DNA of 64,000 nucleotides from Alicyclobacillus herbarius DSM 13609 (GTDB lineage: Bacteria > Bacillota > Bacilli > Alicyclobacillales > Alicyclobacillaceae). Positions 8,264 through 15,985 of this stretch are shown here, in pieces. The DNA lies in contig NZ_AUMH01000010.1 of assembly GCF_000430585.1 (NCBI RefSeq), forward strand, positions 62,001 to 126,000. Direction: 5' to 3'. The translations under genes and the position numbers were made by a program. Each line of letters begins with the position of its first letter. Within the stretch, counting starts at the first letter, position 1. Below the pieces are notes generated by a model, which saw nothing but the letters and a program-made list of their open reading frames with translations, searched no databases and was not told the DNA's origin.

Positions 8264-8295
8264 AACATACGAGTCGCGAGGAAGGGGGACTGGCT

Positions 8296-8661
8296 GTGTT
8301 AAAACATGGCTTTGTCAGCGACGCGAGCCGCAAGGCGAAAGCCAGCCGTCACGTCTATGAGTACTTGAAACGTAAGGTGGCGCGCCAAGACTGGATTGAA
8401 AGTGTGCAATGGGAGAACATCGAAGGGGTTGAGGGGATTCCTGTCCCGGAAAAAGAACGCTTCCGGGTCATCAATCTTCGATTGCATGACGAGCACCTGA
8501 GTCCATACTTCAAGACGGACATGAACCTGTTTCAGATGTTAATGTTGGATGATTCAGTGTCAATTCAACTTTTTCGTGCCCGTAAAGGGTGGTTGTACGT
8601 CTTCGAAGGGATTCCAGCGGGACCGAAGCCGTTTGGCAAGGATGGTTATGACACTCGTTGA
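8296..8661 (+). CDS. hypothetical protein (121 aa)
   Basis: GTG 8296 is preceded by AAGGGGGA at about 6 nt. The protein is soluble, basic at its N-terminus (KHGFVSDASRKAKASRHVYE) and has no signal peptide, membrane segment or known motif that I can see. A compact alpha/beta domain is likely from the alternating pattern. It has its own promoter and its 3' end overlaps the convergent PrsW-like gene by 16 bp. No function is assigned. Confidence 0.6.
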   Translation: MLKHGFVSDASRKAKASRHVYEYLKRKVARQDWIESVQWENIEGVEGIPVPEKERFRVINLRLHDEHLSPYFKTDMNLFQMLMLDDSVSIQLFRARKGWLYVFEGIPAGPKPFGKDGYDTR

Positions 8662-9308
8662 AGGGACCAACGGTTCATTTGCCGGATGCGGCGCAGGGAC
8701 CATTCCAAAAGGACGATTAAGTAGATAGCCAGGAGCAAGTCGGGAAGGACACCACCAGCCAAGGCAAAGGTATCGTAGATGCCGTGGGCGATAGCCGGAA
8801 TGATGTAGGCCCAACCGCGACTGCGCTGGCCCCAGATGGATTCTGCGAAGGATGCCCCCATCAGGATGCCGAACATCATATGAGCTGGCACCGCCGTGAC
8901 GGATCGGAGAATGACCGTTGCAAAGCCGGAACTTGTCACGTAGAGGATGGTTTCTACAGCGGCAAACCCGAGTGCCACGGCACCGCTGTAGACAATGGAA
9001 TCGATGGGGCTTTTCACGAGTCCCTTCTCAATCGCCCCGCGTTCGACAATGCTGGCCTTCAAAAACTCTTCTACCATTCCCGCGATGAAAAAGGCGGTCA
9101 TGAGGACGGCGGGTAAGCCGCCGATTTGGCTCTGCGTCCAGTTCGACATCAATAGCCGTTCGATTAACCCTGCTGGCAAGACAATGGCAGCCCCACGCAG
9201 GAATAGTCGGTATACAGCCCGTTTAGGCTCCGGATGCAGTTTGTCCCGCGTGTACAGCCAAACCATAAACAAGGTCACTGGAATCATGGCCAAAACGGCA
9301 TACAACAT
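8646..9308 (-). CDS. PrsW-family intramembrane metalloprotease
   Basis: Polytopic membrane protein of 220 residues. The PrsW (M82) pattern is present in order: EPKR in the first loop, paired glutamates in GMVEEFLKA, Glu in GFAAVETILY, His in AVPAHMMFGI and His in IIPAIAHGIYDTF; these are the presumed metal ligands. In B. subtilis PrsW makes the site-1 cut in the anti-sigma factor RsiW. I chose the internal ATG at 9308 because GGGGGGAT lies 6 nt ahead of it, whereas GTG 9338 has no ribosome-binding site. No anti-sigma gene is adjacent. Confidence 0.82.
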   Translation of the reverse strand: MLYAVLAMIPVTLFMVWLYTRDKLHPEPKRAVYRLFLRGAAIVLPAGLIERLLMSNWTQSQIGGLPAVLMTAFFIAGMVEEFLKASIVERGAIEKGLVKSPIDSIVYSGAVALGFAAVETILYVTSSGFATVILRSVTAVPAHMMFGILMGASFAESIWGQRSRGWAYIIPAIAHGIYDTFALAGGVLPDLLLAIYLIVLLEWSLRRIRQMNRWSLQRVS

Positions 9309-9451
9309 GAATATCCCCCCAAATCCCCCATTCGCCACCTAGGGTGCCCGGTTCGTCCGAGATCATGTCCAGAAAGGACGGCCGAGGTCGGATTGGTTTC
9401 TCGGCGGGAAGCATGGTACAGTGGAATAAGACTGATTCTGAGGTGAAACGG

Positions 9452-10252
9452 ATGTCGATGGTAGAAGGATTTCTGCGGGAGCTGACGCACCGGGTGGCCA
9501 ATCCGGTCGCATACCGTTTGCATACCGATACGGCGTCGTTGCCTTTGAACGCGGCTATCGGCAGCCGGATTCAAATCCATTTCTTGGAGCAGAAACGGTG
9601 TATCCACTGCGGACGGATCGTCAAAAAGCTCTATCAAAACGGGTACTGCTTTCCGTGTGTGCGTACACTGGCCGAATGCGACCTATGCATCGTGAAGCCG
9701 CATGAATGTCACTATCATCAGGGAACGTGCCGTAATCCAAACTGGGGCGAAGCCCATTGCATGATTCCCCACTATGTCTATCTGGCGGTCAGTAGCGGGG
9801 TGAAGGTTGGACTGACACGGAAAGGGCGCGAGTTCACCCGGTGGGTAGATCAAGGAGCGGTCAAGGCGATGCTGTTTGCCGAAGTGCCCACGCGAAAACA
9901 AGCGGGCGAGCTCGAAATGGAGCTTGCAAAACGGATACCCGATAAGACGAATTGGCGGAAAATGCTCGCCGATGACATTGAGGATGCGGATTTGGAAGCG
10001 CTGCGAAACGAGTTAATGCCCGCTGTGGAGGCGGATTGGCGTCCGTTTTTGGTGTCCGACGCGACGGTACACTATTTTTCCTATCCACGTATGGAAAAAG
10101 CGCAGGTAGACCTGACAACGCTCGCGTTAGATCGTCAACCGCACATTGAGGCCGAGTTAATCGGCGTAAAAGGCCAGTACTTGTTGCTCTCCAATGGCGT
10201 CTTTCCCGTCAAGCGACACGCCGGATACAAGGTTCAGATTTCCGTATTGTAA
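9452..10252 (+). CDS. DUF2797 family zinc-site protein
   Basis: Protein of about 266 residues matching DUF2797. It has a cysteine/histidine-rich block (CIHCGR, GYCFPC, CDLC, HECHYH, TC) likely to bind zinc. A segment YVYLAVSSGVKVGLTR, then TRWVDQGA, resembles the core of the GIY-YIG fold, as does the following helical part. ATG 9452 was chosen for GAGGTGA just upstream; ATG 9458 is also possible, and GTG 9344 is too far from the conserved start. The 3' end overlaps the convergent DUF1450 gene by 19 bp. Biological role is unknown. Confidence 0.72.
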   Translation: MSMVEGFLRELTHRVANPVAYRLHTDTASLPLNAAIGSRIQIHFLEQKRCIHCGRIVKKLYQNGYCFPCVRTLAECDLCIVKPHECHYHQGTCRNPNWGEAHCMIPHYVYLAVSSGVKVGLTRKGREFTRWVDQGAVKAMLFAEVPTRKQAGELEMELAKRIPDKTNWRKMLADDIEDADLEALRNELMPAVEADWRPFLVSDATVHYFSYPRMEKAQVDLTTLALDRQPHIEAELIGVKGQYLLLSNGVFPVKRHAGYKVQISVL

Positions 10253-10494
10253 AGCTCAAGGTGCTCCTGAATGCGTGTTTTCACCTCTTCCAGCAGGGTC
10301 GGCACGTCCTTTGCCGAGACAATTTCAGCGTTAAAGAACACGTACGGACGCTCTGCGCACAGGTCGCATTCGCTTAAACAACTGGTTTCCAAGACGGAAA
10401 CACCCGGGAATGCTTCTTCCAGTTGAAACAGTTCGGGTACGCAGGCCGGATTTGCATCGCAGACTTCAATCAGAATGAAGCCACCGATGGACAC
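10234..10494 (-). CDS. DUF1450 (YuzB-like) protein, copy 1
   Basis: Small protein of 86 residues with the DUF1450 pattern: an early cysteine (IEVCDANPAC), then ETSCLSECDLCAERPYVFFN, a C-x3-C-x2-C cluster followed by a hydrophobic strand. Family members look like thioredoxin-fold iron-sulfur ferredoxins, but their role is not established. The frame is open much further upstream, but GTG 10494 has GGAGGGGGG 7-9 nt ahead, so translation should start there. A second DUF1450 gene lies at 10984 on the opposite strand. Confidence 0.75.
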   Translation of the reverse strand: MSIGGFILIEVCDANPACVPELFQLEEAFPGVSVLETSCLSECDLCAERPYVFFNAEIVSAKDVPTLLEEVKTRIQEHLELYNTEI

Positions 10495-10634
10495 TTCTAG
10501 TCCCCCCTCCATATACCCGAAGCCGCCTCCTGGGTGGATTGTATCCGCCGGGCGGACGCATGCACCCCGACTCGGGTGTGGCATTGGTTTTCCCCCTTGC
10601 GGGCAATCTAGGTTCGGAAAAGGAGGCAGCCTAG

Positions 10635-10808
10635 ATGTCCTGGATTTACGAAGCCCGTCTTTATGATTCCAAAGCCGTCGCTTCGTACGTTGCGATGTGC
10701 GTCCGCGACGACCGTCTGTTGCAGGGTTTGAAACCAGCCAAAGTCCAAGTGTTTCGAACGCGCAAAGGAAATTACGGGATTCGCTATCGGCACAGCACAT
10801 GCCCATAG
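10635..10808 (+). CDS. undescribed small protein, copy 2 (57 aa)
   Basis: ATG 10635 follows a strong AAGGAGG at 9 nt. The protein starts MSWIYEARLYDS and ends VFRTRKGNYGIRYRHSTCP. It aligns without gaps to the small protein at 6261 over 50 residues, with M-x-W-x-Y, D11, R24, P34 and VFRT-x2-G-x-YGI in common. No known family is recognised; the pair seems to define one. No signal peptide or membrane helix is visible. It lies between the two DUF1450 genes, divergent from the first. Confidence 0.75.
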   Translation: MSWIYEARLYDSKAVASYVAMCVRDDRLLQGLKPAKVQVFRTRKGNYGIRYRHSTCP

Positions 10809-10983
10809 GATTCTACAACATCGTCGCGACCGAGTCCATCGAGCCCGTCAACCTATCACGTTGCTTACGGTTCCGCACCCTTTGCGTTACAATTGGGAAG
10901 GAAGACAGCGTTCCGAACCCCGGAGTCAATTGCGTCACGTCTTGAACCGTCCTGGAAAACGCGGTGTGGGAAGGGGAGCAACG

Positions 10984-11280
10984 ATGAAGGCCTCGGTCAG
11001 CATCAAATGGTGTAAAAAGAATCTCGAGCGCTTCAGTCAACCGGTGTACGACCTCCTGCAAGAGCAGCATCCGGATGTCGAAATGGCTTGCAGTGATTGT
11101 TTAGATATGTGCGGTCTGTGTACCGACGTCCCGTTTGCCATACGCAACACCGGCGTGGTGGCGGCGCGGGATGCCCGTGGACTGTACGAGAAATTAGAAC
11201 GGGGTACGAGTGTCTTGACTACCCCTCCGTTGCCAGGAACGTATCGGGCCGTGATGGCTGCCCAGGATGCCACCGAATAG
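10984..11280 (+). CDS. DUF1450 (YuzB-like) protein, copy 2
   Basis: Protein of 98 residues. ATG 10984 has AAGGGGAG at about 6 nt. The cysteine pattern (IKWCKKN, then CSDCLDMCGLC followed by VPFAIRN) matches DUF1450 and parallels the copy at 10234-10494, though this one has a longer Pro/Thr-rich tail. The cysteines suggest an iron-sulfur or metal site. Function is unknown. Confidence 0.75.
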   Translation: MKASVSIKWCKKNLERFSQPVYDLLQEQHPDVEMACSDCLDMCGLCTDVPFAIRNTGVVAARDARGLYEKLERGTSVLTTPPLPGTYRAVMAAQDATE

Positions 11281-11379
11281 GCGGGCGTGGATTCAAGGGG
11301 TATCACCTCACTGATTGATATCGGGCGGAATAAGATCCATCAACAGCGGATCTGAACCCTCGAATCAGAGGTGAATCCC

Positions 11380-12081
11380 TTGAAAGGTCGACATAAGCGC
11401 GCAGCCGCGAAGAAGAAACAGCAAAGCGGCATCGGATTACCCAACTTTGTCCCGATTGTTGAGCGCTACAAGCAGGCGGTGGTGGGCATTGAAGTCATTC
11501 ACGACCCGTCTCAGAACCGCTTATTTTCGATTGTCGCACCTTGGGATCACGGCGGCCCCAGCTACCGCAGTGTGAATATTGGCACAGGGTTTATTTTTGA
11601 TCCCAGGGGTTACATCTTGACCAACGAACACGTCATACACGGAGCAAGTCAGGTACTGCTACGGTTTTACGGCCGCAAACGCCCGGTGCGCGCCTCAATT
11701 GTGGGCACGGATTATGTTCATGACATCGCCATTCTCAAAACGAACTTGGATCCCCCCAAGCTGATTTTGCGGATCGCCAGGCCGGAGGACATCTGTGTCG
11801 GGGAGTGGGTGGTTGCCATCGGTTCTCCGCTCGGTCTCGATCATTCGGTGACTGCGGGCATCATCAGTTCCAAAGACAGGCCCCTGCAGATTGGCGACAG
11901 GGAATACCCAAAACTGATTCAAACGGATGCCGCCATCAATCGCGGCAACAGCGGCGGTCCGTTGATTAACATGCGCGGTCAGGTCATCGGCATGAACACC
12001 GCAGTCAGCCAAAGCTCGCAAGGCATCGGTTTTGCCATTTCGGCGGAGGTGCTGCGGGAATGTATTAAAAAAATTCTCTGA
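11380..12081 (+). CDS. trypsin-like serine protease (HtrA-related, no PDZ)
   Basis: Serine protease domain of 233 residues with the full triad: His84 in TNEHVI, Asp115 in HDIAILK and Ser191 in NRGNSGGPL. The sequence AIGSPLGLDHSVTAGIIS is typical of DegP/HtrA. Unlike the usual HtrA, it has no signal peptide or membrane anchor (the N-terminus is a basic KGRHKRAAAKKKQQ stretch) and it stops after the protease domain with no PDZ. I chose TTG 11380 because AGGTGA lies 5 nt before it. It would act in the cytoplasm unless exported in another way. A hairpin follows. Confidence 0.8.
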   Translation: MKGRHKRAAAKKKQQSGIGLPNFVPIVERYKQAVVGIEVIHDPSQNRLFSIVAPWDHGGPSYRSVNIGTGFIFDPRGYILTNEHVIHGASQVLLRFYGRKRPVRASIVGTDYVHDIAILKTNLDPPKLILRIARPEDICVGEWVVAIGSPLGLDHSVTAGIISSKDRPLQIGDREYPKLIQTDAAINRGNSGGPLINMRGQVIGMNTAVSQSSQGIGFAISAEVLRECIKKIL

Positions 12082-12084
12082 CGT

Positions 12085-12112
12085 ATCCGCCCACAACCAT
12101 GAGGGCGGATTT
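12085..12112 (+). terminator. probable terminator after the protease gene
   Basis: An 8-bp perfect stem (12085-12092 with 12103-12110) with a 10-nt loop lies just after the stop codon. The T-tract is weak. Confidence 0.45.
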
Positions 12113-12192
12113 GTACATAATCTGCCGAAACGGAGCGTAAGCATCATCAAGAACAAGTCTGCGCTATGGATATGGTCAGGGGGGAACTGTTC

Positions 12193-13035
12193 GTGTCGAT
12201 CCGCTCGGCTTTCATGGCCGGATCGTCCTTGGCGGCGGTCTCGCTCTTCGTGGCCGCGGAACAGAACGCGCACGCGCCGGTCAAAGTTCAATCCGCCCGA
12301 CACTCGGCTACCGATTTTCGGAGTGCTTCTCAGGTGGGGAAGATTCCCGTGGAGTACCTGCGCCAAAGGTTGCGGCTGCGCGAGGTCTCGTTCTCTGTGA
12401 CAAAGAATCGGTTCGCACCCTCGTGGAGAAGGCCGCGTACTCTAAACGTACAGGTTTTGGGTCGGGAAGACGCGGCATCGATGCTCGCCATTGCCCGACG
12501 TTCGCTGCATGAAAGGGAACAACGGAGAAAACCACGACAACCTGTGATAGGGTCACCGCATCTAGCCAGCCGCGGCGGGCGACCACCGACGGCAACGACC
12601 AAGACTCCGGTCCGATCCGGGTCGCAAGAACCAGCATCGACCGTGGTCGGTGGAGCACCGCAAACGGGAACGAGCATCGCTCGAATGGCTCTGAGTTTTG
12701 TCGGCTACCCATATGTGTATGGCGCACAAGGCCCGAACGCGTTTGATTGTTCCGGTTTTGCGGAATACGTATATGCGAAATGCGGGATTGCCATACCTCG
12801 TACCTCCTTCCAGCAATTCGATTGCGGCCGCAGCGTCTCGCGCGCAGAGCTCGAACCTGGGGACCTGGTGTTTTTTTCGACCACGGGAGCGGGACCCACG
12901 CATGTGGCCGTCTATGTCGGAAATGGACTGATGGTGCAAGCACTGAATGCCCAGGTGGGTGTGGTGGTCAGTCACCTCGATGCGCCCTACTATGCAGAAC
13001 GGTACCTGGGAGCAAGACGACCGTGGCACGCCTAA
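12193..13035 (+). CDS. secreted NlpC/P60 peptidoglycan hydrolase
   Basis: Protein of 280 residues. A signal peptide (about 1-28, ending NAHA) is followed by a basic, low-complexity linker with no clear LysM domain, then a C-terminal NlpC/P60 domain (about 160-280). Catalytic Cys186 lies in NAFDCSGFAEYVY, His237 in GPTHVAVYVG and the third polar residue is probably Asn252. Such enzymes cut stem peptides of peptidoglycan. GTG 12193 was preferred over ATG 12166 because GGGGGGAA lies 8 nt before it and the signal peptide then starts properly. Confidence 0.82.
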   Translation: MSIRSAFMAGSSLAAVSLFVAAEQNAHAPVKVQSARHSATDFRSASQVGKIPVEYLRQRLRLREVSFSVTKNRFAPSWRRPRTLNVQVLGREDAASMLAIARRSLHEREQRRKPRQPVIGSPHLASRGGRPPTATTKTPVRSGSQEPASTVVGGAPQTGTSIARMALSFVGYPYVYGAQGPNAFDCSGFAEYVYAKCGIAIPRTSFQQFDCGRSVSRAELEPGDLVFFSTTGAGPTHVAVYVGNGLMVQALNAQVGVVVSHLDAPYYAERYLGARRPWHA

Positions 13036-13131
13036 GGTCATTTGACTTCATGTCTACGACATGTCAACATATCCGGTAGGCGTAATATGGGCTGCAAGTA
13101 GCGGGTTACGCCAGGGCTGGAGGTGTAAGAA

Positions 13132-13464
13132 GTGGCAACTGAGCGGAACGGCGTAGCGCAATATTCTTCCGACGAACTCAAGCAGATCTTGAAAGAAGGT
13201 ACCGTTCAAGTCATTGATGTACGGACACCGGAAGAGTATGCGTCTGGGCACATTCCAGGCATTCCACTGCGTCCCATGGAAGCCGTCGCGAAATGGATAG
13301 AGGACCTTAACCCGAACGAATCGTACGTTTTTGTCTGCCGCAGCGGCAATCGGTCGCAGCGGGTGGCCGAATTTTTAAAGGCCAACGGATTCAAGCGGAT
13401 CGGAAATTTCGATGGCGGCATGCTCGCCTGGGACGGCGATATCAAGACGGGCTCGAATCCGTAA
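13132..13464 (+). CDS. rhodanese-like domain protein
   Basis: Single rhodanese domain of 110 residues. VIDVRTPEEYASGHIPG is the N-terminal signature, and the active-site loop VCRSGNRSQRVAEFL carries the persulfide-forming cysteine (Cys71). It probably moves sulfane sulfur in the cytoplasm. GTG 13132 follows GGAGGTG at 8 nt. The 3' end overlaps the convergent gene by 23 bp. Confidence 0.85.
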   Translation: MATERNGVAQYSSDELKQILKEGTVQVIDVRTPEEYASGHIPGIPLRPMEAVAKWIEDLNPNESYVFVCRSGNRSQRVAEFLKANGFKRIGNFDGGMLAWDGDIKTGSNP

Positions 13465-13807
13465 TCGACTGCAGGACGCGTTTGAGGAAGAACATTTGTC
13501 GCGGGTTGGTCTCGTATAAGCAATGCAGGATGTCTGGCGTGCTGCTGGCGTCCACCCAGCCGTGGCGCGCCATATCCGCAGTAACGTCCTCTAGGCGATA
13601 ATCGGCCCCCCGATGATGGATTCCATCTTCCAACTCCTTCCACGAATAACGTTGAAGTGTTGCTCGGTATCGATTGTGTTCAGAACTGGAAGAATATACC
13701 TTAAAGTGTTTGTTTTCCAGTAGGATGACCACGCCGGCGGGTGAAAATACGAAGTCTCCAGGCTCTTCCACGGACAAAATGTAGATTTTGTCAATCCGAG
13801 TTTCCAT
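13442..13807 (-). CDS. hypothetical protein (121 aa)
   Basis: ATG 13807 is preceded by GAGGAGGGG at 9 nt on the minus strand. The protein starts METRIDKIYILSVEEPGDF and contains GVVILLENKHFKVYSSSS, suggesting a beta-rich fold; there are no membrane segments. No family is recognised. It is divergent from the methyltransferase gene and its end overlaps the rhodanese gene. Confidence 0.6.
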   Translation of the reverse strand: METRIDKIYILSVEEPGDFVFSPAGVVILLENKHFKVYSSSSEHNRYRATLQRYSWKELEDGIHHRGADYRLEDVTADMARHGWVDASSTPDILHCLYETNPRQMFFLKRVLQSITDSSPS

Positions 13808-13955
13808 CTTGTACAGCCCCTCCTCTCCACACCTTAACAGGCGTTGGCCTTCGAGGCAACTCGAACACGCCGTGGACGGGAAAAGCCACAAATCGCCCAT
13901 TCGTGGTCAAGCCCGGCTCCATACGCAATAGAAGGCGGTAGATGGAGGTGGGTAT

Positions 13956-14723
13956 ATGGACTACCAAGACGTGTTGGCGGTTCTCGGGACAGGAAGTGCA
14001 CATCCGGGCGGGTTCCGGACGACTCTTGAATGGTTAAGAAGCATCCCTTTAGATTCGTCGTCGCGTGTCCTCGAAGTCGGATGCGGTACGGGCCGGACAC
14101 TGGTTTACGCGCAACAGCAGTACGGATGTTACGCGGTCGGAGTCGATGTTCGTCGCGAGATGGTGAACAAGGCCAAGAGGCGTGCGGCCTTGACCGGGGC
14201 CAAGGTGGAGTTTATCCAAGCGTCCGCAGAGGACTTGCCGTTCCCGGACGCAAGCTTTGACGTCCTATGGATGGAATCGGTCAACGTGTTTGTCGAGGAT
14301 GTCGCCAGAGCCTTCTCGGAGTATGCACGTGTGCTGCGAGACGGGGGGCAAATTCTCGACGTCGAAATGATGCTATTCGGTCCAGTGACCGAGGCTTGGC
14401 GCCGTTCCGCCGAACGAGTTTACGGTGCCCGCCGGGTTCCCGATCTGACTGCGTGGAAAAAACTGTTCGCCGATCACGGTTTTACAGAGGTCAAGACCCT
14501 GATGTCCCGACCGGTACGCCCCGAGGATGCGTTTGAGCCAGACCCTATCGAGGAAACCCTTAATCTAACGAGTGCAAACGCGTTCAAAAATCCTGACGTC
14601 ATACGCGTTTTAACGGAAAATGCGGAGTGGATGCAGGCCAATCACCGCTCACTGGCCTATGTGGTCCTGACGGGGTGGAAACAGCAGACCGGGGATAGCG
14701 GGCAGACGAGCAGGGTAGGGTAA
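13956..14723 (+). CDS. class I SAM-dependent methyltransferase
   Basis: Protein of 255 residues with the Rossmann methyltransferase fold. Motif I is VLEVGCGTGRTLVYA, followed by VGVDVRREMVNKAK, QASAEDLPFPDASFDVLW and LRDGGQILDVEMM. This is the UbiE/Methyltransf_11 type; the substrate cannot be told. ATG 13956 has GGAGGTG upstream. It stands in front of the small helical gene at 14752. Confidence 0.82.
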   Translation: MDYQDVLAVLGTGSAHPGGFRTTLEWLRSIPLDSSSRVLEVGCGTGRTLVYAQQQYGCYAVGVDVRREMVNKAKRRAALTGAKVEFIQASAEDLPFPDASFDVLWMESVNVFVEDVARAFSEYARVLRDGGQILDVEMMLFGPVTEAWRRSAERVYGARRVPDLTAWKKLFADHGFTEVKTLMSRPVRPEDAFEPDPIEETLNLTSANAFKNPDVIRVLTENAEWMQANHRSLAYVVLTGWKQQTGDSGQTSRVG

Positions 14724-14730
14724 GAAAAAA

Positions 14731-14742
14731 CCTCCGTGGAGG
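14731..14742 (+). promoter_or_regulatory. inverted repeat covering a ribosome-binding site
   Basis: CCTCCGTGGAGG is a perfect inverted repeat whose right half is the Shine-Dalgarno GGAGG of the gene at 14752. In RNA it could form a short hairpin of 4 bp with a 4-nt loop. It may be chance. Confidence 0.25.
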
Positions 14743-14751
14743 ATGGTCCAA

Positions 14752-15021
14752 ATGGGTTCTGAGCAACAAGAGCGGTTTGCGCAGATGCACCAGTTGTGGT
14801 CAGCCGCCCATGCGGCATTGACCGATATGCACGAGATTTTGGATGAAGACTTGCGTACGATTGATCACGATTCCTCTCGTCAAGCGGCGGCCCTGCAACG
14901 GGTGCAAGAACGCGCCGGCACCGCCGTCCAGGCCCTGCAGCAAGTGTTCGAGCTGGCTCGTCACGCACGGTCCTATCAGGCGCAGCGGCATCAAGAACAT
15001 ACTGGAAATGTTCCACATTAA
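14752..15021 (+). CDS. small alpha-helical hypothetical protein (89 aa)
   Basis: Almost entirely helical composition rich in Gln, Ala, Glu and His (for example MHQLWSAAHAALTDMHEIL and RAGTAVQALQQVFELA), likely a helical hairpin or coiled coil. ATG 14752 lies 9 nt after GGAGG; ATG 14743 directly touches the site and is less likely. It follows the methyltransferase gene closely. No family is recognised. Confidence 0.55.
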   Translation: MGSEQQERFAQMHQLWSAAHAALTDMHEILDEDLRTIDHDSSRQAAALQRVQERAGTAVQALQQVFELARHARSYQAQRHQEHTGNVPH

Positions 15022-15096
15022 AGGCGGCTTAACGAAGCGTGGCCGGGTCCTGAGATAGCGGCGGATTCGGCCGCTTCCTCGATACGTTGAAAGTGT

Positions 15097-15789
15097 TTAG
15101 AGCGGGAGTAAGCGCGGTTGGAATTGCAGGTAATCGGCGCTCACCAGGAGGTAGGAAACGCCATCCTTTTCACCTTCAAACCGGTACCGGTGGGCAGAAT
15201 GATGAAGATGCCCGTAGATGCAAAGCTGAACCCCGAATTCGCTGAGCAGCGACGTGAACCGTGTATCTTCCCCAAGATGACTCAGCGGCGGATAATGGAG
15301 CATGCATACAATTGGCAGCTCGAAGTCGGCGGCGGCGCGTAGAGAGAGACGCAGACGCTCTTGCTCACGCCGATAGAGCGCCTCGTCCCTATCTGGTTGA
15401 AACTGCGGGTGGGACGGCAGCAGCCAGCCGCGAGTTCCGCAAAACGCGTATCCGCCCAAAGCCACCGCATCGTTCTGAATGGCTTGAACATGATCTGGCA
15501 AACTGCGGCGGACTCGGCTGATACTGCTCCACCAGTAGTCGTGATTCCCGCGAACCAACAGTTTCGTCCCGGGTAGAGTGCCAATCCATTGTAGATCCGG
15601 AAGGGCCTCCTCCAGCGTCAATGCCCACGAGATGTCTCCCGGCACAAGGACCACATCGTCGTCAGACACAGACTGGGTCCAAGCGGTCTGAATGCGTTCC
15701 TGGTGGTTGTGCCACAGCTTGCCGAATTTGTCCATCGGCTTGTCAACCGCGTTGGCCAGATGCAGATCAGCCAGCGCAAAAAACTTCAT
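15097..15789 (-). CDS. calcineurin-like metallophosphoesterase
   Basis: Protein of 230 residues with the metallophosphoesterase motifs in order: DLHL near residue 8, VPGDISW, RGNHDYWW, the histidine of CMLHYPP and the terminal IYGHLHH. These residues bind two metals. The start MKFFALADLHLA and the phrase KPMDKFG are typical of a Firmicutes family of about 230 residues. ATG 15789 was chosen because AAAGGA lies upstream and homology starts there. The physiological substrate is unknown. Confidence 0.82.
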   Translation of the reverse strand: MKFFALADLHLANAVDKPMDKFGKLWHNHQERIQTAWTQSVSDDDVVLVPGDISWALTLEEALPDLQWIGTLPGTKLLVRGNHDYWWSSISRVRRSLPDHVQAIQNDAVALGGYAFCGTRGWLLPSHPQFQPDRDEALYRREQERLRLSLRAAADFELPIVCMLHYPPLSHLGEDTRFTSLLSEFGVQLCIYGHLHHSAHRYRFEGEKDGVSYLLVSADYLQFQPRLLPL

Positions 15790-15985
15790 CAGCGTCCAGT
15801 CCTTTCTGTGTTCCATCATAGCAAGCCGCCTTTTCCCCAGCAAACCAATGGCGGGTCGAAATTGCGGACAAGCAAAACAGCTTTGCGAAGGACATACAAT
15901 TCCTCCTTGACATCATGGCAGACAGCCCGGATTTCTGAGAGACTCGGTCCTAAAAGCGAAGGCACAGAGAAGGTGAAAGTGGAGG

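Noticed and set aside
10495-10806. Upstream extension of the minus-strand DUF1450 frame
   Set aside because: It overlaps the small gene at 10635, lacks a ribosome-binding site, and family similarity starts only at the GTG at 10494.
13042-13070. Promoter from TTGACT before the rhodanese gene
   Set aside because: No -10 at a workable distance; the region instead contains a CATGTC/GACATG inverted repeat of unknown meaning.
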